Positions 8,472 through 16,993 of a DNA stretch of 64,000 nucleotides are shown piece after piece. Made by a program: the position numbers and the translations under genes. The DNA is from Sinomonas cyclohexanicum (GTDB lineage Bacteria; Actinomycetota; Actinomycetes; Actinomycetales; Micrococcaceae), in NCBI RefSeq assembly GCF_020886775.1, contig NZ_AP024525.1, forward strand, positions 4,340,001 to 4,404,000, read 5' to 3'. Under the pieces are notes generated by a model that did not search any database, was not told the origin of the DNA, and was given only the letters and a program-made list of their open reading frames with translations. Position 1 is the first letter of the stretch. Each line of letters starts with the position of its first letter.

Positions 8472-8777
8472 TTACTTGGCGGAAACCTTCTGATCCTCAG
8501 GGCGGATGATCTTGGTGCGCAGGATCGTCTCGTTGAGGTTGAGCTGACGGTCAAGCTCCTGGGCCGTAGCAGGCTCAGAAGTGAAGTTGACGACGGCGTA
8601 GATGGCCTCGTTCTTCTTCTTGATGTCGTAGGACAGACGGCGACGGCCCCAGATGTCCACCTTGTCGACGGTTCCACCGTCAGTGGTGATCACAGAGAGG
8701 AACTTATCCAGCGACTGCTGGATCGTGCGCTCGTCGACCTCGGGGTCGATGAGGACCATCAGTTCGTAAGGACGCAT
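8472..8777 (-). CDS. rpsF: 30S ribosomal protein S6 (bS6)
   Basis: 101 aa from an ATG at 8777 ([18 protein letters not shown]), preceded by AAAGGAGGTGG. The bS6 fold is clear ([34 protein letters not shown]). It forms a heterodimer with bS18 on the 30S platform. First gene of the operon. An in-frame ATG four codons earlier (8789) would overlap the Shine-Dalgarno sequence and is unlikely to be the start. Confidence 0.97.
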   Translation of the reverse strand: MRPYELMVLIDPEVDERTIQQSLDKFLSVITTDGGTVDKVDIWGRRRLSYDIKKKNEAIYAVVNFTSEPATAQELDRQLNLNETILRTKIIRPEDQKVSAK

Positions 8778-9086
8778 GTGTGAACCCACCTCCTTTGGGC
8801 TAAGCGGTTGCGGGCGTTCCGCAACAGGAGGTTCATGTGCGTGACTGCGCGCCGGTCAAGCTGGCACACAGACTGCACAAGTCTACCGGATCCGCACCAC
8901 CGCCGATGACCCGGCCCGAGAACCGCCGTGACGCCCACGCTAGCGGCGGCGGTGCCGCCGTCGTGCGCCCGCGGCACCGTATGTGGACAACTCACGCACT
9001 GATCTACATGCCGCAGCGGATCCATGCATGGCGTCGCGCGACCCCGTAGGCTTGATGCACCGTCAGCAACCGGCAGGAGACAGCAC
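8778..9086. promoter_or_regulatory. Divergent upstream region of rpsF and a small + strand gene
   Basis: 309 bp without a convincing gene. On the minus strand the rpsF leader contains a 7-bp hairpin (GTTGCGG / CCGCAAC, 8807-8825) 30 bp before the start codon. This is the place where S6:S18-responsive leaders occur, but I do not see that motif clearly. On the plus strand CGGCAGGAGA precedes the ATG at 9087. One copy of the GCACGACGGCG 11-mer lies at 8956-8966. Promoter boxes could not be fixed. Confidence 0.35.
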
Positions 9087-9341
9087 ATGGCCCAGAGCCC
9101 AGCAGAGCGCTCCCCCGAGGAGGCAGCCCACGAGGCGGTGATGAACGGCGTCTCGAACGTCCTCCTGAACATCGAGCACGCCGTGACTCTCGCGAAGAAG
9201 ACCCGAACCCAGGCCGCGAAGTCGGACGGGGAACGCAACACAATGCTCGCCCTCGACGATGCAATCGTGGCGCTCCAGGCCACCCGCAAGCGACTCATGC
9301 AGGACGCGTACTACCGGCAGACCGAGCTGCGCCTGCTCTAG
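9087..9341 (+). CDS. Small conserved-looking protein of unknown function
   Basis: 84 aa from an ATG at 9087 with GCAGGAGA upstream. Soluble and helix-rich, with a central stretch (NVLLNIEHAVTLAKKTRTQA) and a charged C-terminal half (ALDDAIVALQATRKRLMQDA). No signal peptide or membrane segment. It lies 69 bp before the MmeI-like gene on the same strand. I do not recognise the family. It could be a partner of the restriction-modification gene or simply a neighbour. Confidence 0.6.
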   Translation: MAQSPAERSPEEAAHEAVMNGVSNVLLNIEHAVTLAKKTRTQAAKSDGERNTMLALDDAIVALQATRKRLMQDAYYRQTELRLL

Positions 9342-9410
9342 CCGAGAATTGTCGGCCCCCACCGTAGGCTGAAACCCGTCAGCACCAGGTTTCAGATTGC
9401 AGGGGGTTCT

Positions 9411-12158
9411 GTGCGCAGCGGCGAAGAGATCCGGGCGGCACTGGTCAAGTTCGCGGCCAAGTGGGGCGACTACGACGGTAGCGAGAAGGCAGAGGCCCAG
9501 ACCTTCCTCAACGAGCTGTTCGCCGCCTACGGCACCGATCGGCTCGGCGCTGGCGCGAGGTTCGAGGACTTCAAGACCTCGGCCGGCTTCATGGACCTCC
9601 ATTGGCCCGGCAATCTCATCGTCGAGATGAAGGCCCCCGGCGTCCCGGTCGCCTCTGCACGCGATCAGGTTGAGCGGTATTGGAGGGAATCCGCGGACGA
9701 CGACGCTGACGTGCCCGCCGCCCGTTGGGTCCTCATCTGCAACTTCGGCAGCTTCGAGCTGTGGGAACCGGGCCGCTTCCCGGCCAAACCGAGGTACTCC
9801 TTCACTCTCAAGGAGCTACCGGATCGCTACGACGCCCTGCTGTTCATGGCTGATTCAGCCGTGGAACCCATATTCATCGAGCACCATCGGCACCTCAGCC
9901 GAGAAGCAGCCAAGCTCGTCGCGGACCTGTACCACTCGCTTCTCGACCGGGCAGCGGCCCCGGTCAATGAAGTCCAGCGCTTCGTCCTGCAGTCGGTATG
10001 GTGCCTGTACGCCGAGGACCTGCTAATGCTGGAGGACTACCCGATGCAGAACCTGGTGGCCCGGTTACGCGCCAACCCCAACCTGAATCCTGCGGCCGAG
10101 TTCCAGTTCTTCTTCACCGTGCTGAACCAGAAGGGAAACCACAACCGGACCGGTCACTACTCGGGAACGCGCTACGTCAACGGAGATCTGTTCAGCTCGG
10201 CCTCAGGCATCGCCCTCAACCAGGTCGAGCTCAAACTCCTCGCATCGGCGGCCGAGTTCGACTGGCGTCAGGTCGACCCGACCATCTTCGGATCCCTCCT
10301 CGAGGGTGTCCTGGGTCCGGAACGCCGCTCGGCACTCGGCGCGCACTACACGCACGAGGCGGACATCATGAAGGTGGTGACGCCGACCATCATTCGACCG
10401 TGGCGCAAGAAGATCGACGCTGTCGGATCGCCTCAGGCCGGCGTCTTCCTCCTCCACGAACTATGCGCCTTCACGATCCTCGATCCCGCCTGCGGGTGTG
10501 GGAACTTCCTCTACGTCGCCTACAGGGAGATGCGGGCCCTCGAGTCCGAGCTCAAGGCAAAGATCAAGGAGGTCTCGCATCAGAAGGGACTTCCAGTCCC
10601 CGCGGGCGACCTTCCCTACTACCCCTTGCGCAATCTCTACGGCCTCGAGATCGAGCCCGTTGCCGTCCTGATCTCGAGGCTCACCTTGTGGATGGGGCAG
10701 CGCCAGATGATCGACCGCTTTGGGCTCGCGGAAGACCCACTGCCACTTGTCGACATGTCCTCGATCAAGCATGCGGACTCGCTTCAGATCCAGTGGCCAG
10801 AGGTTGACGCGATCATTGGAAATCCGCCGTTCCTCGGGTCACAGTTCATCCGAAGCCGTCTTGGGGACGACTACGCCGACTGGCTCGCGAAGCGCTTCAA
10901 GGTCGGGATCAAAGACCTCGTCACGTACTGGTTCAGGATTGCGCAAGACCATCTCAAACCCGGACAGCGGGCGGGGTTGGTTGCCACGAATTCTGTTTCC
11001 CAGAATCGGGCAAGGTCAGCGTCGCTCGACTACATCGTGAGCACTGGCGGGGTCATCACCGATGCCGTCAGCAGCCAGAAATGGCCGGGCGATGCGAAGG
11101 TCCACGTGAGCATCGTGAACTGGATCAAGAAGCCCGCCGATGCGATCACCGAATGCTCCCTTGACGGGAGCGAGGTTCCAGCGATCAGTTCGTCGCTCAC
11201 TTCGCTCGATCCTCACGAGTGGACACCCGCCATCCTCGCGGCGAACAAGGCGCGATGCTTCCAGGGCCCCATACCCGTCGGAGCCGGATTCATCGTCTCC
11301 GATGGTGAAGCACGCCGGATGCTCGAACAGGATCCAAAGAACGAGGATGTCGTGCGGCCGTATCTCAACGGAGAAGACATCGCCGAACGACCCGACCAGA
11401 GCCCGTCACGCTGGATCATCGACTTCGGGCTGCGGACCCTCGAAGAAGCTCGGCACTATGCGGCCCCACTTGACATCGTGCGGAGCAGGGTCCGGCCCGC
11501 CCGCGAATCGAACAATCGAAAGTTGTACCGGGACGTGTGGTGGCTCTTCGGCGAGAACCGCCCGGGAATGCGGCGCGCCCTGAGCGGCCTGGACCAATTC
11601 ATCTCGGGTGCTGCCCAGGGCAAGCGGCTCATCGTCGCATTTCAGGATGCTCGGGTGTGTCCAAGCAATCTTACAAATGTGTTCGCTTTCGACGACGAAT
11701 ACTCAATGGGAGTCCTCCTCTCACGAACTCACGAGATATGGGCCTGGCACCAGTCCTCGACGCTCAAAGGCGATCTCCGCTACACACCAACATCTGTCTT
11801 CGCAACGTTCCCTTGGCCCGACCCGGTGACACCAGCGCAACGCGAGAGGGTGGCGGCACTTAGCCGCGCCGTCGTCGGCCGCCGCCAGGAGATCTGCCTC
11901 CGCGAAGGCTTCGGCCTCACGAAGCTCTACAACCTCGTGGACGACGGCGCCTACGCGGACCTCAAGAAGCTGCACCGCCAGCTGGATGAAGCAGTCGCCG
12001 AGTGCTACGGCTGGCCACGGTCAGCAGCGCAGGATTCAGACGAGATCGCGCGTCGGCTCACGCAGCTCAACAGGGAGATCTCCGAGGGGACACGCACCTA
12101 CGCGCCCTTCTCCCACGACTCCCAGCAACTGCTGGAAGGATCGGCACATGAGTCCTGA
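9411..12158 (+). CDS. MmeI-like (Type IIL) bifunctional restriction-modification enzyme
   Basis: 915 aa from a GTG after CAGGGGG, close to the 919 aa of MmeI. Residues ~55-75 hold the nuclease site as D62-x9-E72-x-K74 (MDLHWPGNLIVEMK), the D-x9-ExK spacing I recall for MmeI. The gamma-class adenine methyltransferase domain has motif I ILDPACGCGNFLY (near 357) and catalytic motif IV IIGNPPFLG (near 470). Residues ~600-820 should form the target recognition domain. One chain would cut DNA at a fixed distance from an asymmetric site and methylate one strand of it. No separate S or R subunit is nearby. Its codons are less GC-extreme than its neighbours, consistent with acquisition by transfer. 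Confidence 0.9.
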   Translation: MRSGEEIRAALVKFAAKWGDYDGSEKAEAQTFLNELFAAYGTDRLGAGARFEDFKTSAGFMDLHWPGNLIVEMKAPGVPVASARDQVERYWRESADDDADVPAARWVLICNFGSFELWEPGRFPAKPRYSFTLKELPDRYDALLFMADSAVEPIFIEHHRHLSREAAKLVADLYHSLLDRAAAPVNEVQRFVLQSVWCLYAEDLLMLEDYPMQNLVARLRANPNLNPAAEFQFFFTVLNQKGNHNRTGHYSGTRYVNGDLFSSASGIALNQVELKLLASAAEFDWRQVDPTIFGSLLEGVLGPERRSALGAHYTHEADIMKVVTPTIIRPWRKKIDAVGSPQAGVFLLHELCAFTILDPACGCGNFLYVAYREMRALESELKAKIKEVSHQKGLPVPAGDLPYYPLRNLYGLEIEPVAVLISRLTLWMGQRQMIDRFGLAEDPLPLVDMSSIKHADSLQIQWPEVDAIIGNPPFLGSQFIRSRLGDDYADWLAKRFKVGIKDLVTYWFRIAQDHLKPGQRAGLVATNSVSQNRARSASLDYIVSTGGVITDAVSSQKWPGDAKVHVSIVNWIKKPADAITECSLDGSEVPAISSSLTSLDPHEWTPAILAANKARCFQGPIPVGAGFIVSDGEARRMLEQDPKNEDVVRPYLNGEDIAERPDQSPSRWIIDFGLRTLEEARHYAAPLDIVRSRVRPARESNNRKLYRDVWWLFGENRPGMRRALSGLDQFISGAAQGKRLIVAFQDARVCPSNLTNVFAFDDEYSMGVLLSRTHEIWAWHQSSTLKGDLRYTPTSVFATFPWPDPVTPAQRERVAALSRAVVGRRQEICLREGFGLTKLYNLVDDGAYADLKKLHRQLDEAVAECYGWPRSAAQDSDEIARRLTQLNREISEGTRTYAPFSHDSQQLLEGSAHES

Positions 12159-12804
12159 CACCGAGCTATCCCGCCGCGCGCGCACCGCCAATCGCCGCTT
12201 CTGGATCATGATCGCCGTCGGCGTCATCGTCCTGATCTCCACGGGCTTCCTCTGGTCGTGGTGGCCCGCACCGGCCGCAGGCTGGGGCGCCGCCGCCCTC
12301 GTGTACGACGTCTGGGTGTGGGCCATCATCGCCCCGAAGGACGCCGAGGGCACCCGGGCCCACGCACGCATGGAGGACCCGCGCCGGAGCACACGCGACT
12401 TCCTCATCCTGTGCGCGAACGCGGCCGCGATCGTCGCGGTGGTGATCGTGATCGCCAACGGCAGCAATGCACCCAAGGGCGAGAAGACGGCGCTGGCCCT
12501 GCTCGCGATCACAGTGGTCGCCGCGTCGTGGCTCATGCTCCACACGCTCTTCACGCTCCGCTACACCGAGCTGTACTACGCGACCCCCGAGGGCGGGATC
12601 GACTTCAACCAGGACGAGCCGCCCCAGTACACCGACATCGCGTACATGGCCTTCAGCCTCGGCATGACCTACCAGGTCTCCGACACGGCCATCAAGAACC
12701 ACTCCATCCGGAACGAGGCCCTCAAGCACAGCCTGCTCGCCTTCGTGTTCGCGACGCTGATCCTCGCCTCGACCATCAACCTCGTGATCGGCCTCGCGAG
12801 CTAG
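12148..12804 (+). CDS. DUF1345 family integral membrane protein
   Basis: 218 aa from an ATG at 12148, which overlaps the last 11 bases of the MmeI-like gene, so translation is probably coupled; GGAAGG precedes it. Five to six transmembrane helices are visible (FWIMIAVGVIVLISTGFLW, LCANAAAIVAVVIVIANG, ALALLAITVVAASWLMLH, LLAFVFATLILASTINLVIG). The DUF1345 hallmark YTDIAYMAFSLGMTYQVSDT lies at ~165-185. Function is unknown. Its stop codon lies in a CTAG that also contains the stop codon of the convergent aminopeptidase gene. Confidence 0.8.
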   Translation: MSPDTELSRRARTANRRFWIMIAVGVIVLISTGFLWSWWPAPAAGWGAAALVYDVWVWAIIAPKDAEGTRAHARMEDPRRSTRDFLILCANAAAIVAVVIVIANGSNAPKGEKTALALLAITVVAASWLMLHTLFTLRYTELYYATPEGGIDFNQDEPPQYTDIAYMAFSLGMTYQVSDTAIKNHSIRNEALKHSLLAFVFATLILASTINLVIGLAS

Positions 12805-14076
12805 CCGAAGAGCCGCTCCGCGGCCTTGGCCAGCCGCCACGGGTCCTGCACCCCGGCAAGCTCCCGCGCGGAGTGCATCGACAGCAGGGGGATCCCCACG
12901 TCCACCGTGCGGATCCCGAGCCGCGTGGCGGTGAGCGGGCCGATCGTGGACCCGCACGGCACGTCGTTGTTGGACACGAACTCCTGGTACGGAACCTCCG
13001 CCTCGCCGCACAGGCGCGCCCACATCGCCGCGCCGGGGGCGTCCGTCGCGTACCGCTGGTTCGCGTTGATCTTCAGCAGCGGCCCGCCGTTGAGCAGCGG
13101 GTGGTTGGCGGGGTCGTGCCGCTCGGCGTAGTTGGGGTGGACGGCGTGGCCGGCGTCCGCGGACACGTGCCACGACGCGGCGAACGCGCGACGGCGCTCG
13201 GTCGCCGTCGCGCCGAGGCCGTCCCCGATGCGGGCCAGGACATCCTCGAGGAACGGGCCCGACGCACCGGAGCGGGACGCCGACCCCACCTCCTCGTGGT
13301 CGAACGCGGCGAGGACGGCGATGGACTCCCCCTCGCCCGCCACGTAGGCCTGGATGAGCGCCGTGAGGCCGGCGTGCACCGAGGAGAGGTTGTCCAGCCT
13401 TCCGGACGCGAAGAACTCCCCGTGAGCGCCGAACACGGCGGGCTCCTGCGTGTCCGCCACGACCACGTCGAAGCCGCCCACCTCCGCCGGATCGACGCCG
13501 GCCGCCTCCGCGAGAAGCCCGATCAGGTCCGCTGCGGCGGGGTCGCCGAGCCCCCACACGGGGTTCATGTGCTGCTGCTTGCCGAGCGTGAGCCCCTCGT
13601 TGACGGCCCGGTCGAGGTGGATCGCCAGCTGCGGGAACCGCAGGAGGGGGCCCCGTCGACGCAAGGTGCTGCGCGCCGTCGTGCGTCACGAGGCGCCCGG
13701 CGAGCCGCAGTTCCCGGTCCAGCCACGAATTCAGCAGCGGACCGCCGTACACCTCCACGCCCGCCTGCAGCCAGCCGAACTTGCCGGTGGTGGGCTTGGG
13801 CTTGAGCTTGAACGACGGCGAATCGGTGTGCGCACCGAGGATGCGGAACGGCGTGGTGGGGCCCGCGCCGTCCGGCACGGCCCACGCGATGAGCGCGCCG
13901 TCGCGGACTACCGCGTAGCCGCCGGGGCCGGTGGGCCACTCCTGAGTCTCGTCCAGGACCGTGAAGCCGGCCTCCGCGAGCCGCCGGGAACCCTCGGCGA
14001 CGGCGTGGAAGCTCGACGGCGAGGCCATCACGAAGCGGCCGAGGTCAAGGGCATGCAGGTGCGCGGCGGTAGGCAT
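12801..14076 (-). pseudogene. M18 family aminopeptidase with a single-base frameshift
   Basis: Two overlapping frames together give one ~425-residue M18 aminopeptidase (PepC/ApeB-like, a zinc enzyme cutting acidic or neutral N-terminal residues). The N-terminal part (ATG at 14076) reads through ILGAHTDSPSFKLKPKPTTG and LLNSWLDRELRLAGR to HDGAQHLASTGP. The remainder, LLRFPQLAIHLDRAVNEG through FGAHGEFFASGRLDNLSSVH and FDHEEVGSASRSGA, is in another frame. The shift falls in a homopolymer run, GGGGGCCCC at 13646-13654; removing one base restores the family sequence. This is either a real inactivating mutation or a base-calling error; all catalytic segments are otherwise intact. Confidence 0.8.
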
Positions 14077-14098
14077 GCTGCGAGTCTAGCCAGCGTGG

Positions 14099-14830
14099 CT
14101 ACCGGGCATAGCGCTGCACGAAGTTGGCCAGGATCTTCTGCGGCTCGCTCACGCGCGTGCCCCGGGCGCGCTCCTTGACCACCTCGGCCTCGTGCGGCGG
14201 GAAGTACCCCGAGTGCCGGTACGCGTCGATGCGACGCTCGAGGCCCGAGAGGTCCAGCTCCGGATGGAACTGGGTCGCGTAGAGGTTGCGGCGGAAGCGG
14301 AACATCTGCACGGGGCACGTGTCCGAGCCGGCCAGGAGCGCGGCATCCGGCGGGAGCCGGCGCACGGCCTCCTTGTGGCCCACGAACGCGTGGAACGACG
14401 GGTCAAGCCCGGCGCACAGCGGGTCGTGGAGCCCGACGGCGCTCAACCGCACCTTCACGGGCCCCACGGCCTCGCCGAAGTGCCGGTCCACGACCGCGCC
14501 CATGCGCATTCCGAGCATGCCGACCCCGTAGCACGCACCGAAGAACGGAAAGTCCGCCTCGACGATCCGTTCCAGGAGCGCACCAATCTCCGCCTCGACG
14601 CGCACCTGCGTCTCGCTCTTGTGCTCGGCCGGGTCCGAGGCGGTGTAGGGGCTGCCGCCGAGGATCACCCCGGAATAGTCCTCGAGCCGGATGCCGGGCA
14701 GCGGGCCGGCCTCGGCGCGCACGCGGTACAGCTCCTCCGGCGCGAGGCCGCTGTACGTGCAGAACGCGCGGTACTCATCATCGGCGACCTCGTCGTGGTC
14801 CCGGGCGGCGAGCAGCAGGAACGGGCGCAT
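14099..14830 (-). CDS. Class I glutamine amidotransferase-like protein
   Basis: 243 aa from an ATG at 14830 (MRPFLLLAARDHDEVADDEY). The fold is that of class I glutamine amidotransferases: the nucleophile elbow FFGACYGVGMLGMRM carries the Cys, and the His-Glu pair sits in YATQFHPELD. It is free-standing, like the GuaA-related proteins annotated as glutamine amidotransferase or putative GMP synthase domain. The true substrate is unknown. It is on the same strand as the M18 gene, 22 bp upstream of it, and may be co-transcribed. Confidence 0.85.
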   Translation of the reverse strand: MRPFLLLAARDHDEVADDEYRAFCTYSGLAPEELYRVRAEAGPLPGIRLEDYSGVILGGSPYTASDPAEHKSETQVRVEAEIGALLERIVEADFPFFGACYGVGMLGMRMGAVVDRHFGEAVGPVKVRLSAVGLHDPLCAGLDPSFHAFVGHKEAVRRLPPDAALLAGSDTCPVQMFRFRRNLYATQFHPELDLSGLERRIDAYRHSGYFPPHEAEVVKERARGTRVSEPQKILANFVQRYAR

Positions 14831-14924
14831 GCTCACATTGTGCGCGATCGCGATCGAAAGCGGCACAGCACGCCGGAACGCCGGACCGGGCCGGGGCGCC
14901 TCCCGGGAAGCGGGGCGGCCCTGG

Positions 14925-15503
14925 TCAGTCCTCGGCGGCGCGCCGGATGGACCGGCGCACGAAGAACGCGAGCGCCGCGATCAGCACCACGGCCCCGGCG
15001 CCGATCGCAATCCAGAGCGGCACCGCCGGGGAGGACGCGGACGACGGCGCGGCGGTCGCCGTGGCGGGGGCGGTCGCCGTGGCGGCGGGCTGCTGCGTGG
15101 TCGCGGCGGCCGAGCCTCCGCCCGCGGCTCTCGCCGTGAACGTGAACGTGCCCTCGATGGGATGCGAATCCGAGGAGACGACCCGCCAGACCACGGTGTA
15201 CGCGCCGGCCGGCGCCCCCGGCTTGATGGGCTGGGTGACGTTGTTGTCCACGATGTTCGCAGGGCCGTCGGACTGGTTGATGCCGGTGGCGTCCTTGACC
15301 TGGATCTCGGTGCCGACGCCGATCGGCGTGTGGTCGAACGTCAGCACGACGGACGCGGGTACCGCCTCGAGAGCCGCACCGTTGGCGGGGTTGGTCGACT
15401 CGAGGGCGTCGTGGGCCTGGGCCGCCGCGGCCGGGGCGAGCATCGCGGCGCCGAGCAGGACGACGGCGAGCAGGCGGCCGAGGCCCCTCACGAGCGCCCT
15501 CAC
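14925..15503 (-). CDS. CopC-domain copper-binding exported protein
   Basis: 192 aa. A Sec signal peptide (MRALVRGLGRLLAVVLLGAA...AQA) leaves His as the first mature residue (HDALESTNPANGA), the N-terminal copper ligand typical of CopC. The CopC beta-barrel covers ~30-125 (VVWRVVSSDSHPIEGTFTFT). A Thr/Ala/Pro-rich linker leads to a C-terminal transmembrane helix (~160-182) and an Arg-rich cytoplasmic end, so the domain is tethered on the cell surface. Its start overlaps the end of the YcnI gene by four bases (ATGA), so the two are co-translated. Confidence 0.9.
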   Translation of the reverse strand: MRALVRGLGRLLAVVLLGAAMLAPAAAAQAHDALESTNPANGAALEAVPASVVLTFDHTPIGVGTEIQVKDATGINQSDGPANIVDNNVTQPIKPGAPAGAYTVVWRVVSSDSHPIEGTFTFTARAAGGGSAAATTQQPAATATAPATATAAPSSASSPAVPLWIAIGAGAVVLIAALAFFVRRSIRRAAED

Positions 15504-16231
15504 TTGGCGGCCGCCTTGCGGCGACCCGCGAGGACCACGCCGAGCGCGATGGCCCCGAGGACGGCGCCGAGCGCACCGAGGACGAGGCCCCAGACGCCGG
15601 CGGCGTCGCTGGTCTGGGCTGTGTTCTGCGCTGTGTCCTGCACAGCCGCGCCCGCGCTGGGGCTGGGTGCGGCGTCGTCGGCAGCCGTGGTGGTGAAGGA
15701 CGGCGCGGGGTGCTCCGGCTCGGCTTGGCCGTCCTGCGCCTTCTGGTCCCAGTTCACCACTGTGCCGTCCGTGTACGTCTGGACCGTGGGGAGGACCACC
15801 GTGGTCCCGGCCGCGGGAAGGATGCCGACGGAGATCGAGAAGGACTGGTACTGGTCCCGGCCGATCTCGTGCGCGGCATCATTGGCCGTCCAGACGACCT
15901 CGGTGGGCGCCTTGGTGACGGTCGCACCGGCCACCGTCACGGGCTTGGGGAGGTCGGTGGTGATGACGTGCGCGGTCCAGCCCTCGACCGGCTTGACGGA
16001 GACCGACGTGAGCGGCGTGTCGGTGGGGAGCTTCACCTCCAGCTTGTTCGTCGCGGCCGTGGCCGACTCGTTGGGGATGTTGAACGTCAGGTGGGTGGAC
16101 CCGTTGGCCCCGGTGTCATCGGGGCTCACGGTGACGTGGGCGTTGGCGGCGGACGCGCCAACCGCCAGGAGCGCTGCCGTCGCGGCGGCAGCCCCGGCGG
16201 TCGTGAGGGTACGGCGGAGGGAGGTCATCAT
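15500..16231 (-). CDS. YcnI-like DUF1775 copper-associated exported protein
   Basis: 243 aa. After the signal peptide (MMTSLRRTLTTAGAAAATAA...ANA) the mature protein begins HVTVSPDDTGANGSTHL, placing the copper-coordinating His at the N-terminus as known for YcnI/DUF1775. The domain extends to ~175 (EVVWTANDAAHEIGRDQYQS). A Ser/Thr/Ala linker and a C-terminal transmembrane helix (~212-234) end in RRKAAAK. In Bacillus the ycnK-ycnJ-ycnI genes serve copper uptake. Here the partner is a CopC protein, and no CopD-type channel is adjacent. Confidence 0.9.
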   Translation of the reverse strand: MMTSLRRTLTTAGAAAATAALLAVGASAANAHVTVSPDDTGANGSTHLTFNIPNESATAATNKLEVKLPTDTPLTSVSVKPVEGWTAHVITTDLPKPVTVAGATVTKAPTEVVWTANDAAHEIGRDQYQSFSISVGILPAAGTTVVLPTVQTYTDGTVVNWDQKAQDGQAEPEHPAPSFTTTAADDAAPSPSAGAAVQDTAQNTAQTSDAAGVWGLVLGALGAVLGAIALGVVLAGRRKAAAK

Positions 16232-16328
16232 GGTGTGCCTTCATGTCTGTGGCCCGCCGGGCGCGCACTCGCGCCCGGCAGGGGAGAAAACAGGGGAGTC
16301 CCGCGGCGTGCGGGGATCGGTGGCCGGC

Positions 16329-16916
16329 TCAGGCGGCGCACGACGCCGGCGGCCCCCGCAGCGCAGGCAGTCGCCACACGCTCTGGGAGCCCGGGAGGGT
16401 CTCCTCGGTGAAGGCCGGCGCGGTGGGCGCCGGGACGATGGCGGGGAGGGCGAGCACACGCACGAGTGGGCGTAGCCAGTCCTCGAGGGCCCAGAGGGCG
16501 GCTTCGCCCCTCGCGAGGAGGAGGGCCGTGGCGAGGGTCGCGAGTGCGTGCGCAAGGAGCATGCCGGCGCCCTCGGAATGCCCGGCGGCTCCGACGGCGT
16601 GGCCGGCTATCGGCCCGAGGACGTGGACGTGCCCCGCGGTCGGCGCGAGCGCGGGCGCCGTGGCCGAGGATTGCGAGAGCACGCCGAACGCCTCGTGCAG
16701 CACGAGCTGCCCGGCGCCGAGGACCGCGATCATCGCGGCGGGCGAGACCTTCCTGCCGCACAGCCACACGGCGGGCAGGGCGGCGATCGCGAGCAGCCCC
16801 GCGACGATGAGCGGGTCGGGAAGCGAGCCGCCGGCCATCGCGTGGGCGCCAGCGGCGAGGAACACGGTGGCTCCGGAGACAACCGCGGCGCGCGACAGCC
16901 TGAACAGAGCACGCAT
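16329..16916 (-). CDS. Membrane protein with His-containing loop, copper-cluster neighbour
   Basis: 195 aa. Four transmembrane segments are visible (AAVVSGATVFLAAGAHAM, DPLIVAGLLAIAALPAVWLC, PAAMIAVLGAGQLVLHEAFG, LLAHALATLATALLLARG). Between the third and fourth lies a His-rich external stretch (TAGHVHVLGPIAGHAVGAAG, then HSEGAG) that could bind Cu or another soft metal. It is encoded 97 bp upstream of the YcnI gene on the same strand, suggesting a three-gene copper operon. I cannot assign it to a named family with certainty. Confidence 0.65.
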   Translation of the reverse strand: MRALFRLSRAAVVSGATVFLAAGAHAMAGGSLPDPLIVAGLLAIAALPAVWLCGRKVSPAAMIAVLGAGQLVLHEAFGVLSQSSATAPALAPTAGHVHVLGPIAGHAVGAAGHSEGAGMLLAHALATLATALLLARGEAALWALEDWLRPLVRVLALPAIVPAPTAPAFTEETLPGSQSVWRLPALRGPPASCAA

Positions 16917-16993
16917 GCCGGACCGCCTTCCGTCGGGGAACCCCTCCCACTGTACGAAACTCGCGACGGCCCCGGGACGTGAAGGTCCTGCGC

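Noticed and set aside
9087-9341. Antitoxin or control (C) protein for the restriction enzyme
   Set aside because: No helix-turn-helix or other control-protein signature can be seen in the 84-aa protein, so it is left as unknown.
12801-13664. A separate short M18 gene starting at 13664
   Set aside because: Its start lies within the conserved RFPQLAIHLDR segment and the upstream frame supplies exactly the missing N-terminal domain, so this is one frameshifted gene.
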